A stretch of DNA of 64,000 nucleotides from Pasteuria penetrans (GCF_900538055.1 NZ_UZAC03000001.1:2046001-2110000), one strand, 5' to 3'; numbered from the stretch's first letter, positions 18,301-28,215 are shown. The notes: a model not told the origin generated them from the letters alone. Translations and numbers: made by a program.

Positions 18301-19288
18301 TTAGTTTATTGAAAATTTTTTGTATGAGGGTTTGTGTCCCAGACACGGTATCACACTCCAAGAAGGTAATTTTAGGCTTCTTATCATGTCATGATCCACG
18401 AATCACTCCTCAGGTATGTAGAATTCCTTTTCTATATTTAGTATAAAGAGACATATTCCATCCCGAAATATATTTAATTACATGTAATTATATGATAAGA
18501 TTTTTCCTGCTACTACGCGCGCAAAACGGTCCGTAACACGTGTTCAGAGATACCTCTTCCTCTTGTACTGATTTGTTCACCTCTCTACAATGTTGGGGAT
18601 AAGTCCACGCTGGCGAGAGCGTAAGTGTAAAAACTGTTTACCTACATACCATAGATGGGATTTAAGACCTTCCCATCCATAGAGTAGAGAAAATAATAGA
18701 AAGAATACAAAATAATATACTAATATCAATAAAAATATTTCTTTAAAAACTTCTGTCTGTAGGGAGCTTTATCCAGGTCTCTCTATAGACAAACTATAGA
18801 GTCTAGAGTGAAATAATAAAATAGTTTGGAGTACAAAAACCAGTAGGCTAAATCTTAACTATCGCACAAAAAGCTTAATTATTTAATAATTTCATAATTT
18901 TATTAAATAACTTTGACAACTCATCGATTACTATGTCTCTTTTTTATCATTGATTCCTCCACATTCACACATTCACTCACAAACAATTTTTTTATTTATA
19001 TAAAATTTGATCAATGCGAATGCATAAGGTACCTATGCTATCACCGCCAATGGAGGGGCATTATGGCAGTTAACGATTTTTTCTGTACTCGGGGAAGATC
19101 CTTGGCCCCTAAGGAAAGGGGGTACCCGAAGCCAATCAGTCACATCAGGGGTCGCGCATATATTCAGACGTTGATAATAGGCAGCCACCGCCAATAACGG
19201 CCACACAAATACCGCTACATGCCGTTGTAGTCAGGATGGTACCCAAATCGTAAACAAAATATCCCACACATCGGGTCTCCAAACTCTA
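18301..19288. other. Long AT-rich intergenic stretch
   Basis: Nearly 1 kb with many A/T runs, especially 18690-19010. No coding sequence with a ribosome binding site and no recognisable RNA gene. Confidence 0.5.
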
Positions 19289-19588
19289 ATGGTTACAGAA
19301 TCAGGAGGACCCAGGAATGTACCACGCCCTCCTCTAACCAATGAAGTGGAACTGATAAGCCTGGAGGAAATAAAATCCGAGTATGGAGGTATGAGAACCA
19401 TTCGATCTGTACTCAAATCAGTGGTCGAAAAACCCTCATCCGAAACCCGGTGTTCCTGTGAAAAATTCCGCGAACAAGGGCAAAAGTTCGTCAGCATAGA
19501 TTTTGGTAGCTCCCGGACCTTTTCTTCACCCAAGATGCGGTCCATGGATTCAGGAGTCAAAGCTAGAACCGCAACGGTGGAAATGTGA
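19289..19588 (+). CDS. Small ORF with Cys pair, probably mobile-element derived
   Basis: 99 codons; not recognised. The segment MRTIRSVLKSVVEKP..TRCSCEKF-EQGQKFVSIDF is matched by a diverged copy on the opposite strand at 20330-20539 (MRIRYILKSIANRP..IRCSCED--LGQRFVKAGF). The two flank the dead ISL3-like gene in inverted orientation. It could be an N-terminal transposase fragment or part of an accessory protein; it is probably not functional by itself. Confidence 0.35.
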   Translation: MVTESGGPRNVPRPPLTNEVELISLEEIKSEYGGMRTIRSVLKSVVEKPSSETRCSCEKFREQGQKFVSIDFGSSRTFSSPKMRSMDSGVKARTATVEM

Positions 19589-19663
19589 GTACCGTGAAAG
19601 GAAAATCTCCCACGTTTATTCCATCATCGGACGAAGGAAAAAAACACACGAAGGAGTTCGAAG

Positions 19664-20240
19664 ATGAGTTTGGATATACGGCAGAAATTTTCACAGCAGC
19701 TCAAGCTGCTGATCATTATTGTGTGCCAAGGGACGGTGCTTTGGACCAGGTATTACTTTAAAATACATTTTCCTGATAGGAAAAGGGGATTGGAGAATCG
19801 GGCCCTAGAGGATGCAGAATCACGGAACGGGCCTATACGTATTGGTATGGATGATGTATCAACCCGTAAGGGGTAGAGGTATTTCACAATCATCTACGAT
19901 CAGGATTCAAGGGTCGTATTGGCTGTTATCGAAGGTAGTAGGAGTCAAAAAGAAGTAGAAGAGGGTCTAAAGGAGAATTATCCTAGGTTGCTTGCATTGA
20001 CATCAAGGATAGAGGCGGTGTCCACAGATCGCGCCCCGGCATACAAAAATATCGTGCAGAAGGTATGTTAGAACGGCGACCCCCGTCTTCGATCGCTTCC
20101 CCATCATTCAAAATATAAGGGATCACGCCCTTCATCCCCCCCTACGACAAGCCCTTGAGCAAAAGGAAATTTACAGCGGCTATAGATCGGCTATTCAGAG
20201 ATGTGGTGGAGGACGGTTATAAAGAACGCATTTTCCTACA
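19664..20240 (+). pseudogene. ISL3-like transposase, broken
   Basis: Joined frames give the core of an ISL3-type DDE transposase: IGMDDVSTRKG (first Asp), then after an in-frame TAG at 19876 RYFTIIYDQDSRVVLAVIEG, AVSTDRAPAYKNIVQ (second Asp region), and after a frameshift VFDRFPIIQNIRDHAL, matching the family's D-x-FH-V block with His replaced. At least one stop and one frameshift are present. The C-terminal part with the last Glu is not found here. Confidence 0.6.
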
Positions 20241-20329
20241 AAAATCTGCATATTTTTTCCCTTTCCCAACAAATACATACACATGGTTGAATTTGTCCTC
20301 GCAGTAGGTACATTTCCATCGTTGGGGTT

Positions 20330-20539
20330 TCATAACTCCCATAGGCCAGGGATGCCGTGTTTTATTTTCCGTTTCTTGTCGAATCCTGCTTTCACAAACC
20401 TTTGTCCCAAGTTTTCCGAATCCTCACAAGAACACCTGATTCCCGGGAATGGACGGTTGGCAATGGACTTTAGGATATAACGAATTCTCATTTTATCTGA
20501 TCTTGTGGGTCCTAATTTCTCTATTTTCACGATTTTCAC
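20330..20539 (-). pseudogene. Diverged inverted copy of the 19289 ORF segment
   Basis: 69 codons sharing the IR-x-x-LKS...RCSCE...GQ-FV pattern with the ORF at 19289-19588, on the opposite strand. No other sign of function. Confidence 0.35.
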
Positions 20540-21222
20540 TTCGTCCGAAAAGATGGGACCTTGGGAAATCTAGTTCTGTTTTCATCTCGACAACCCCTTA
20601 TTCCCTGATAGAAGGTGAGTTATCAATTATTGTAACATATAAAACTTAAATTTTATAAAAATAACGTATGTGTACTACTGTGTTCCCACAAGAATACCTT
20701 GGAATACAGTGGGAGAGAATCTGAATTTAGGCATAAACACAGAAACCTACCACGATGCATTCGATCTATCGAACCCTGGTTCCCCCCACGGGAAAGTACC
20801 CCTATTGTACCGATCAGGGTCAATTGTATCAGGGGGCCTAATAGCTTCTGACCCCTCGGGAAACATTCCTTCGTATTTTTAAGGATATTTTTTGGTTAGT
20901 TTGTATCAATAAATTCGTTTTTGTCCCCCATTTCTATCCAGGTGAATGATATAGGTTCAGGTGGGTGATCAAAGTCACCCGCATTTTTGACTCCACGTCT
21001 GATACTAGGGAATATTATCCCGTTTTGAAACAGTAGTACTTACAAAAAATAAACTACTAAGACACTAAACTGTATTTCAGTAATCTGCCCATTCCTTGCT
21101 GTTCCGCCGGAAACAAATTGGGGTCCCACTTTTGTCCGTAATTTCTTTATAAGGTCGAAATGTGGTTTTACTCACAAGTGGAATACGTCCCCTATATCGG
21201 GTTTTCCTATCTTTTTCCTATC
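20540..21222. other. Intergenic stretch with one hairpin
   Basis: No gene is recognised. The only structured site is the terminator-like hairpin at 20963-20986. Confidence 0.45.
20963..20986 (+). terminator. Possible terminator
   Basis: GGGTGA and TCACCC pair around six bases, followed by GCATTTTT. Confidence 0.5.
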
Positions 21223-21576
21223 TTAGGGGGGATTCTCTCTCCAATAGCGGAGATGGATTTTCTCCGGTAAGGGTTGTTTCACATGCAATAGGCCCCGGTC
21301 GTCATAGGCATAGGAGTAGGCCCGATAGTGTTCTACCTCCCATTGGGGGAGGGAATCCAGAACGCAATCATCCTCCTGAACCGCGACAATTTCTCTACCA
21401 ACGAACTCCCATCCTTGTTGATTTTGCAGTTCTAGTCTATTGGAGGGTATGGTGGCGGTTGTCGTAGGGGGGAGAACCTCGGGTAGGGGTATCAGATGAG
21501 GGAGTAGGATCATGGTAACCACTAATGCTATGCTGCTGACCGTAATTCCCCAAAGAATTGTCTTCCAAGATCGCAA
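21223..21576 (-). CDS. Small membrane-anchored protein of unknown function
   Basis: 117 residues with one N-terminal membrane segment (ILWGITVSSIALVVTMILLPHLI) and an extracytoplasmic domain of about 85 residues ending in ...KIHLRYWRENPP. It starts at TTG 21576, preceded by AGGAAG at a good distance. No family is recognised. Confidence 0.5.
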   Translation of the reverse strand: MRSWKTILWGITVSSIALVVTMILLPHLIPLPEVLPPTTTATIPSNRLELQNQQGWEFVGREIVAVQEDDCVLDSLPQWEVEHYRAYSYAYDDRGLLHVKQPLPEKIHLRYWRENPP

Positions 21577-21783
21577 AATTCATCACTTCCTAGGGGTATG
21601 GGGGGATTTGTTTCATCTTCAAGTTACGTACATAGGAAGGGGGATAGTCATGAAATTTTTATTTTCACTTTTGCCACTATTTGTTCTTCACGGTGGGTGG
21701 ACAACAGGCAGGGAATTTGTTGAGAAGGGGGTCCCCACCGACACTCCAAAGGATGTCGGCGGTCCATGTGTTTCCCGCAGGGA

Positions 21784-21996
21784 TCAGAGGTTATCAGCAC
21801 GAACGCAACTTTCAAATCCCTTTGCCCTATGTTGACCGTCGCAGAAGGGTTTCTTATCCGATAACCCACAGCGGCAGAGGGAGAAAAGGGATTTGTGTGG
21901 GATTTCATTATTCTGGCTATCAACAAGTTGGACATTGTCACCATTACGAACAATTAGCGGTCCATGGTCACGTATTTCTATTCTAACTTTTTCCAT
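21784..21996 (-). CDS. CDGSH-type iron-sulfur protein
   Basis: 70 residues. The CDGSH zinc-finger signature is complete: CRCGLSDKKPFCDGQH, with three Cys and one His that ligate a 2Fe-2S cluster. The N-terminal half forms the short beta region seen in bacterial single-domain members (VRIEIRDHGPLIVRNG). Bacterial CDGSH proteins are thought to act in redox or Fe-S handling; the exact role is unknown. A GAGG site lies about nine bases before ATG. The gene is convergent with nothing and divergent from the coat-like gene at 22219. Confidence 0.88.
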   Translation of the reverse strand: MEKVRIEIRDHGPLIVRNGDNVQLVDSQNNEIPHKSLFSLCRCGLSDKKPFCDGQHRAKGFESCVRADNL

Positions 21997-22218
21997 GTAT
22001 ACATTCCTCTTTTCCGCAAATAAAGATAATGTAATGCGAACAAAATATAGGATAACCCGCGTATGTCCTTAGGTATTCCAAAGAAAATTTCATCTATGAC
22101 GAGGGATTACCGGGGAAAACAGGAGTGGAACAGGGTCAAACCGGGAATTGTAGTAAGTAGGGCTACTATCAATAGTTGAGCTTCGTGAATTTTTGTCATT
22201 GAAGGAGGAACCCCGATA

Positions 22219-23454
22219 ATGGAAGAGCGTCCAGAAACACCACGCCATTCGGAAAAGGGAACGTCGCCATCGACTGGATCCCATCCCCGCGCATCATCCC
22301 CGTCGTCACAACAAAAAACCCATGGTGGATCTAGTTCTAATGCGTTTTCGAATTCCCCATCATCACAACAGCCCGGAGAATGGAGTTCTTCCCCTAATTC
22401 ATTTACACAATCTGGAGAGGGGTCTCTTGGCTCGTCATCCCCCCCGCAGTCCGGGAGGGCGTCCTTTTCCCCGCAATCTGGGAGTGCATCGCCTAGTTCA
22501 TCACCCCCTTCGCAGCCTGGGGCAGCATCTTCTAACCCATCACTATCACCCCCCCCGCAGCCTGGTGGGGTTACATCTCCCGGCCCATCGTCCCCCCAGC
22601 GGCCCGGGGGGGATATACAATCTCACCCATTTTCACAACAGCAGTCTGGTGGATTGCAATCTGGACCCCACCCACAATCCCAGCCGGGGTCCCCCTCCCA
22701 GCAGAGTCAGGCGTGGGGGAATGAGTTCTCCCGGGATGCAATGTCGTTTCACGCTGATCCTCCCTATGATGCCATAAATCTTCGCAATCCCCAACAAATT
22801 CTTGTCGATCCACAAACAGGAGTTCCCAAGCCACCAGAGAGACAAATCGGTGGTATACCCGCGAGTCAGAATCACAGTGCGCACGAGCTTTTTGCTGTGC
22901 ACGAGGTGTTGCATACCACGCTGAATGTGTTGGATCAGTATCTACTACTCCGTCCTCGTTCCTGTTGCCAGGAATTATCCGCCATGCTGGATCGTCAATA
23001 TGCATTCCTCTGTGACGAGTATAATATGATGGTACAATGTTTTTCCACCGGACAGGACCCCGAGCATCGTACAGGTCGTTACATGATGAGGGTGAACAAT
23101 CAGACCTCATTTCATCAGCAACCGATGGGAATGGCAATCCGTCGCCCGATTGCTTCCGAGAATGCTGTATCTGGGCCCCATATTGCAATTTACTCGTTGG
23201 GTATGTTGAAAAGCTTGGTGGCCCAGAAGGCGGCGGCCGTTTGTGAAATTATTCACCCAGTTATACGTAGGGTGATCTCGGATAGTTTGCCTAACAACAT
23301 TGAAATGGCTTATGAATTGTACCTATATCTCAACCACCGAGGACAATATGCGGTTCCACAAATGGGTCCCCAGACCATGCAGGGCATGACGAATGCCTTT
23401 GTACAGGCTCCCCACTCACCGCGTGCGAATGCGTCAGTGAATTTCCTACAGTGA
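22219..23454 (+). CDS. Ser/Pro/Gly/Gln-rich protein with CotF-like spore coat domain
   Basis: 411 residues, with a strong GAAGGAGG site before ATG 22219. Residues 1-170 are low-complexity, built of imperfect repeats around S-x-S-S-P-x-Q-P/S-G. Residues 215-400 resemble the coat F (CotF/YraG) family: HELFAVHEVLHTTLNVLDQYLLL-P, a Cys pair in CCQELSAML, CDEYNMMVQCFSTGQ, then GMLKSLVAQKAAAVCEIIHPVIRRVI and the ending AYELYLYLNHRGQYAVPQM, close to the family's MAYE-x-W-x-Y-x-N-x-x-G-Y-Y-x-VP. It is likely an outer spore coat or exosporium protein. The long N-terminal extension is unusual for CotF, which is about 160 residues. A terminator follows. Confidence 0.72.
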   Translation: MEERPETPRHSEKGTSPSTGSHPRASSPSSQQKTHGGSSSNAFSNSPSSQQPGEWSSSPNSFTQSGEGSLGSSSPPQSGRASFSPQSGSASPSSSPPSQPGAASSNPSLSPPPQPGGVTSPGPSSPQRPGGDIQSHPFSQQQSGGLQSGPHPQSQPGSPSQQSQAWGNEFSRDAMSFHADPPYDAINLRNPQQILVDPQTGVPKPPERQIGGIPASQNHSAHELFAVHEVLHTTLNVLDQYLLLRPRSCCQELSAMLDRQYAFLCDEYNMMVQCFSTGQDPEHRTGRYMMRVNNQTSFHQQPMGMAIRRPIASENAVSGPHIAIYSLGMLKSLVAQKAAAVCEIIHPVIRRVISDSLPNNIEMAYELYLYLNHRGQYAVPQMGPQTMQGMTNAFVQAPHSPRANASVNFLQ

Positions 23455-23472
23455 TTTCCCGGGATAGGGTTT

Positions 23473-23502
23473 AAAACACCGCCAATGGGGCGGTGTTTTT
23501 TG
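23473..23502 (+). terminator. Rho-independent terminator of the coat-like gene
   Basis: AACACCGCC and GGGCGGTGTT pair around a short loop, followed by six T. Confidence 0.92.
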
Positions 23503-23539
23503 TATATCCTTTTCTCTTCGCATTTGCGGGATTTTGTCC

Positions 23540-23959
23540 CTAGTTCCTCCCATTCTTTCGGGGGTAACGGGCCCCTAGAAAACTACCCATGCTGCTTATA
23601 CAAATGGAACCGATAAGAGTGGGAAGGAACGAGGGAACAGGATAGGACCAGGAAGGAATGAGCCAGGGCATGACGAAAAGAAAAAGAATACCATTATAAA
23701 GTAAACCCTGTTCTATCCCATACCAGGGCATTCCTCCTCCGTGTTGGTAGCCCACAGAAAATCCTCCGCATAGGAGGGCAAAACCTTGGAGAAGAATGCA
23801 CGCTGGAGTAATGTGATGGGGAGAGAGGTAATTTTGTTGAAGTAGGGTAGCTATGCTCAAAGTTCCTAACAAAAAAATGGCCCATATCATAATTTGGGAG
23901 AGTAAACGACTCAAAAGAAACTGTCGGGAAAATATAGGTGCAAAGAGGCGATTCAACAC
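23540..23959 (-). CDS. YrzE-like (TIGR04086) membrane protein
   Basis: 139 residues with four membrane segments (IMIWAIFLLGTLSIATLL, ACILLQGFALLCGGFSVGYQHG, GLLYNGILFLFVMPWLI, SFLPTLIGSICISSMGSFLGA) and the glycine-rich ends typical of TIGR04086 proteins. B. subtilis yrzE lies just before spoVB and yrbG, which supports the call. It starts at GTG 23959 or the adjacent TTG, after AGGGGGTG. Function is unknown. Confidence 0.65.
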   Translation of the reverse strand: MLNRLFAPIFSRQFLLSRLLSQIMIWAIFLLGTLSIATLLQQNYLSPHHITPACILLQGFALLCGGFSVGYQHGGGMPWYGIEQGLLYNGILFLFVMPWLIPSWSYPVPSFLPTLIGSICISSMGSFLGARYPRKNGRN

Positions 23960-24094
23960 TAGGAAAGCACCCCCTTAGGTTTTTTGGGGTAGTAAGACAT
24001 GCCACTTTTGGGGCTAGGATCAGAGCATAAACCCCATAGCATCTGTTATACACTAGGGAAGCCAAAAGGGTTCGGCAGACCTGGGGGAGGAATT

Positions 24095-24676
24095 ATGAAG
24101 ATGGGAGGGTGGATGACTGCGGGGTGTGTTTTACTCTTTGTATGCGCCCTTGTTTTATTGATAGAATTGGTATTGATCATGGACCAGTTGCCATGGATAG
24201 CTATTGCATTTTTGTGCGGAGTCGGAGGGGTATTTTTCCTCATGGGACGATGGTGCCTGTGTCGACAGTTACGGGCGGAGGGTCGCTGCTTACCGGCAAC
24301 CCCTAGGGAAGAATGGGAATCCTCCTCCCCTGTGTTTCGACAGAGGGAATCGCAAAGGGGGGGTATTCCCGTTCCTCTTCTAACGAGGGAGGGGTCGATC
24401 AGGATTCCCGAGTGGGCTCATCCCCCACTCCACACCCCGATTCCAATCATTGTTGCGGGTAAAGTACAGGATCGAAATCTGCAGCGGTTGGAGTTGAATC
24501 GGTTTTGGTTGAAGCGTGCCATTCAGCGTTGTGGATACAGGGGATTTCATGAAATAGCCAGTGCGGATTTAGATTTTGCAGGGGGATTGCGGGTCCGTGG
24601 TTGGAAAACAGGAGGGCCAAACGGAGGACAGCAGTCATCTTATTTATGGGGTCCTCGTAGGGATTCTATGCGGTAA
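24095..24676 (+). CDS. YrbG-like DUF421 (YetF family) membrane protein
   Basis: 193 residues from ATG 24095, chosen because GGGGGAGG precedes it by five bases; the frame is open to 23999. Two membrane segments (GCVLLFVCALVLLIELVLIMD, WIAIAFLCGVGGVFFLMG) precede a soluble part. Residues 120-175 follow the DUF421 C-terminal pattern: IPIIVAGKVQDRNLQRLELNRFWLKRAIQRCGYRGFHEIASADLD..GGLRVR. B. subtilis yrbG sits between spoVB and comN, matching this location. Its last 11 bases overlap the end of spoVB on the other strand. Confidence 0.65.
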   Translation: MKMGGWMTAGCVLLFVCALVLLIELVLIMDQLPWIAIAFLCGVGGVFFLMGRWCLCRQLRAEGRCLPATPREEWESSSPVFRQRESQRGGIPVPLLTREGSIRIPEWAHPPLHTPIPIIVAGKVQDRNLQRLELNRFWLKRAIQRCGYRGFHEIASADLDFAGGLRVRGWKTGGPNGGQQSSYLWGPRRDSMR

Positions 24677-26288
24677 ATTTTGTTGCACGGGATAATGGAG
24701 TGGACCGATTGAATAGGATGCGAATGTCTCTTCTACGAACCAGTTTTAGCTTCCAAACCAGGATTCCATACAGGGATAGACTCCCCACTATACTGCCAAG
24801 CAGGGGAGGGAGTATCCCCCAGGTCGAAGTCGATTCAGGAGCCCAGAGATGCCATAAACCGGCAGCGGACCCGTATGTAGCCAGAGTCAGCCCTAGGAGG
24901 GGGAGAAGGCGTCGGTAGGAAGGGATAAGATTGGGAAAAATTTTCATTAAACTGCAAAAATATAACACAAGTGTAGTCGTGGTGCCGAGAGAGATAGCAA
25001 GCACCACCCCATCCATTCCCTGGTTGCCTAGGTTTCCATAGATCATGAGAATGGGGAGTAGTAGTGTTTTCAACGTGAGTCCCCCGAATGTACAATACAG
25101 TGTTCGTTTTGCACCCCCTAGGGCTTGCAGAATGATGTCTAAAGGTACTTGAAGATGGTAGGCTAACCCAAAGGGTAGGGCTAGAATGCAGAGGAAGTGG
25201 GCGATGATCTCCGCACTCCTTGGATAGAGGAGGAGTGCTATAGGTTTAGCCAAGGCCAACAGGAGTATGAAAAAGGGTATCCCAATCAATAAGGCAAGTC
25301 GGATGGCTTGGCGGGAACGATGAACGATGGATCTGTGGTGTCCTTTGGCAACAGCCTCGCTAATAGCCGGGAGTAAGGCGGTGGAGAGCGCGGTGGTGAT
25401 AAAGGAGAGTGCCATTAGTAATAGGGTGGTCGTTCTCATGATTCCATATAATGCTGTTGCATTACCCTTTTCTACTCCCATATAATCCACCAGAATCAAA
25501 CTGATTAGGGTCATTTCGAATAGATAAAAAAGCATTCTTGTTGAGTTTCGGATCGTAATGGGGAAGGCTATTTTCCACAATTTTTTGAAAGAGGTCGTGA
25601 TCTCGGAAACGGGGATATCCCTCCATTTCCAATGAGGCCTGGAAGGAGCATGTCGGAAGGATCGATGTAGGAATAATAGCCCTACTAGTTCACCACAGGT
25701 TATACCCAACATAGCTCCCGCCACGACCCATGGAAGGCCATAGGGGAGTAGGATGAGGGTCAGGAAAACGGTTGAGAGAACGCGAGTCAATTGCTCGATT
25801 GTTTGTGCGACAGCATGGGTGCGCATATCCTGACAGCCCTGAAAGTAGCCACGGTAGACATAAGCTAGAGAAATAATGGGTAGGGCAGGGAGAACGGCAT
25901 AAAGGGCGTGAAGAATGCGTTCGTCCTTCGACAGTAGGGGGGTTAGGGTGGGTAAGACGAAAATCCCCAGTAGTACCAATCCCAGACTGCCTAACAGGCC
26001 CATAATCCTAGCCGCTATTAGGATGGAGGGTATTGCCTTAGGATCCTTGCTTTTCCCTCTTGCCTGTGCAGCAGCGACAAGTTGGGGAATGGCAAAGGGA
26101 ATCCCCCCGCCTGCTATAGCAATTGCAGTTAGGAAAAACGGGGAGGCCTTTAGATATAGACCAACACCTTCCATACCTATGAGGCGGGGCATGATGAGGA
26201 AGACAAGGATGTAACCGAGCGTTTTCACCGCGAGTCCAGACCATGTAAGTAGGACTGCACCCCGCAGGAAATGATTGTTAGTTGCCAT
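24666..26288 (-). CDS. spoVB: Stage V sporulation protein B (lipid II flippase-like)
   Basis: 540 residues with about 14 membrane segments, a MOP/MATE-type exporter of the MurJ/SpoVB group needed for spore cortex peptidoglycan synthesis, presumably moving lipid-linked precursors across the forespore outer membrane. The N-terminus (FLRGAVLLTWSGLAVKTLGYILVFLIMPRLIGMEGVGLY) and the YRGYFQGCQDMRTHAVAQTIEQLTRV block are classic for SpoVB. AAGGAG precedes ATG 26288. It is divergent from comN and lies between yrbG-like and secD genes, as in Bacillus. Confidence 0.93.
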   Translation of the reverse strand: MATNNHFLRGAVLLTWSGLAVKTLGYILVFLIMPRLIGMEGVGLYLKASPFFLTAIAIAGGGIPFAIPQLVAAAQARGKSKDPKAIPSILIAARIMGLLGSLGLVLLGIFVLPTLTPLLSKDERILHALYAVLPALPIISLAYVYRGYFQGCQDMRTHAVAQTIEQLTRVLSTVFLTLILLPYGLPWVVAGAMLGITCGELVGLLFLHRSFRHAPSRPHWKWRDIPVSEITTSFKKLWKIAFPITIRNSTRMLFYLFEMTLISLILVDYMGVEKGNATALYGIMRTTTLLLMALSFITTALSTALLPAISEAVAKGHHRSIVHRSRQAIRLALLIGIPFFILLLALAKPIALLLYPRSAEIIAHFLCILALPFGLAYHLQVPLDIILQALGGAKRTLYCTFGGLTLKTLLLPILMIYGNLGNQGMDGVVLAISLGTTTTLVLYFCSLMKIFPNLIPSYRRLLPLLGLTLATYGSAAGLWHLWAPESTSTWGILPPLLGSIVGSLSLYGILVWKLKLVRRRDIRILFNRSTPLSRATKFTA

Positions 26289-26564
26289 ATTGGAATTGCT
26301 CCTTCATTTTCCGGAATAAGGGACTTTGATAAGGGAAGGGGCTTGTACCCATTACCTCTAAATTCTTATGGTCCATGGCGGGGGGATTGATACTTATTTC
26401 TTACCCCTTCCACACATACTGTAGAAGATTCACGAGAAACTTGATTCATGGGGGGGATAGATTCTCTGGTAAAGAACAGGTAAAGTTAGGAAGTACGTTT
26501 TTTGCATTCCTTGCCGGAAAAGATCGCAGACGGATGATATTCACGATCAAGGGGGAAAGCTGCT

Positions 26565-26915
26565 ATGAATCGAATGCGGAAGAAAAGACTTGTTGTACCA
26601 CAACGGTATACATGGGGGGAAAATCAGGAATCGAGCATGTCAGAGGGAGAATTGCGCCGTGTGATTGCTTCTCTGTGTTATAGCAAAGTATCCGAGTTTC
26701 ATCGCTACGGATATCAGGACGTAACGGCTGGACAGATATGGACTTGTGTCTCGGCTGATTATAAGCATGGCCGGCCGCGTCTTCATCGATTGGTCAACGA
26801 CATTTTGTCCTTAAAGGCTAATCGATTCATGAACTGGCTGATGCTCTCCGTTTATAAGGGCAAGAGTCCGGTATCCTCCGACCTGTTCGGGGGATCGGGA
26901 TCAACGAAATCCTAG
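26565..26915 (+). CDS. comN: ComN/YrzD family post-transcriptional regulator
   Basis: 116 residues. In B. subtilis ComN (YrzD) promotes accumulation of comE mRNA and interacts with DivIVA. The family pattern is clear in residues 30-100: LRRVIASLCYSKVSEFHRYGYQDVTAGQIWTCV...LHRLVNDILSLKANRFMNWLMLSVYK. Position just before secD matches B. subtilis. GGGGGAAAG precedes ATG 26565; another in-frame ATG at 26637 would trim 24 unconserved residues. Confidence 0.82.
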   Translation: MNRMRKKRLVVPQRYTWGENQESSMSEGELRRVIASLCYSKVSEFHRYGYQDVTAGQIWTCVSADYKHGRPRLHRLVNDILSLKANRFMNWLMLSVYKGKSPVSSDLFGGSGSTKS

Positions 26916-26928
26916 ATTCGGGGGGGAC

Positions 26929-28185
26929 ATGATGACTATACCATCTGTGCATAAGGGAAAGTTGGCTCTTTTTGGGTTGATTGTTTTGTTGACACTCGGT
27001 ATCGTGGGTTCTACTGCCCCATACATAATCGGGAACATCCGTTTAGGGCTTGATTTGAGAGGAGGATTTGAGGTTCTTTATCAGATGCAGCCTGTACCAG
27101 GACAGAAAATCGATGATGAAACCGTAAACGGAACCGTAAGGGTTTTGGAGAGGCGGATCGATAAATTGGGTGTCAGTGAACCCAAGGTGGATCCCGAGGG
27201 GGAGGGTCAGGATCGCCGTATTCGGCTGCAGTTGGCAGGCGTTAAAAATTCTGAGGAAGCACGTAAATTTTTAGGTACATCAGCCAATCTCACTTTTCGG
27301 AAGCAGGACGGGACTATCCTCCTGCAGGGATCGGATGTCAAAGCGGGATCCGCCAAGGTGGGTAGGGATGAGATAGGTAATCCTAAGGTCTATATGAATA
27401 TGGAGGATCCCAAAAAGTTTGAAAAGGTGACAACGGAGATGGTGGGTCAGCCCTTGTTTATTTGTATGGACGAAGCCTGCCCTAGTAGTCCTATGGTCAG
27501 GGAACCCATCTCGGGGGGGGAGGTCGAGATCACGGGGTTGGAATCGAAGGAAGAAGCGAAAAACCTACGGGATCTTATCAATGGGGGTGCTCTACCTGTC
27601 GCATTGAAGGAGATCCAGAGTCAAACGGTGGATGCTACCCTCGGTTCTACGGTACTCCAAAAGGGCGTTATGGCGGGTATTTACGCGATCGTGGCTATCT
27701 TCGTGTTTATGTTGGGATATTATCGCCTGCCCGGTTTTATTGCCGTCGTTACCCTGATCGCCTACTCCTATCTTGTATTGCTGTGTTTCTACCTGTTGGG
27801 GGTACATCTTACGATGCCCGGTATCGCCGCCTATATTCTAGGCATTGGTATCGCGGTGGATGCGAATATCATCATGAGTGAGAGGATCAAGGAAGAGCTT
27901 CGCTTGGGGAAACCCCTTCCTTTAGCTGTCCGGGCTGGTTCTAAGCGCTCGTTTTTGACCATTTTTGATGCCCACGTTACCACTCTCATTTGTGGTGGGG
28001 TTCTCTTCTCAGTTGGGCAATCTATGGTGAAGGGGTTCGCAGTTTCCCTCATCACAGGTATTTTAGTGAGTTTTCTAACAGCTGTGGCCATGTCACGCAT
28101 TATGATGACATTGTTGGTTCGTTCCCGGGCTTTTCGTAACTCTAAATGGTTGGGGGTACAACGTGATGAAATACAACCGCTTTGA
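26929..28185 (+). CDS. secD: Protein translocase subunit SecD
   Basis: Membrane protein that, with SecF, uses the proton gradient to assist late steps of Sec export. 418 residues: N-terminal membrane segment, IRLGLDLRGGFEVLY, a periplasmic domain, then five membrane segments containing IAVDANIIMSERIKEELRLGK, the SecD version of the conserved TM4 D-x-N motif. GGGGGGAC precedes the double ATG. It is separate from SecF, unlike the fused B. subtilis SecDF. Confidence 0.95.
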   Translation: MMTIPSVHKGKLALFGLIVLLTLGIVGSTAPYIIGNIRLGLDLRGGFEVLYQMQPVPGQKIDDETVNGTVRVLERRIDKLGVSEPKVDPEGEGQDRRIRLQLAGVKNSEEARKFLGTSANLTFRKQDGTILLQGSDVKAGSAKVGRDEIGNPKVYMNMEDPKKFEKVTTEMVGQPLFICMDEACPSSPMVREPISGGEVEITGLESKEEAKNLRDLINGGALPVALKEIQSQTVDATLGSTVLQKGVMAGIYAIVAIFVFMLGYYRLPGFIAVVTLIAYSYLVLLCFYLLGVHLTMPGIAAYILGIGIAVDANIIMSERIKEELRLGKPLPLAVRAGSKRSFLTIFDAHVTTLICGGVLFSVGQSMVKGFAVSLITGILVSFLTAVAMSRIMMTLLVRSRAFRNSKWLGVQRDEIQPL

Positions 28186-28188
28186 TGG

Positions 28189-28215
28189 CCAATCCCTGTT
28201 TTTCCCAGGGATTGG
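28189..28215 (+). promoter_or_regulatory. Intercistronic hairpin between secD and secF
   Basis: CCAATCCCTG and CAGGGATTGG pair perfectly around seven bases. No T run follows, so it may be a processing or stability element rather than a terminator. Confidence 0.6.

Noticed and set aside
22322-23188. Overlapping long frames on both strands within the coat-like gene
   Set aside because: Shadows of a GC-rich, repetitive gene; the + frame from 22219 has the ribosome binding site, the domain and the terminator.
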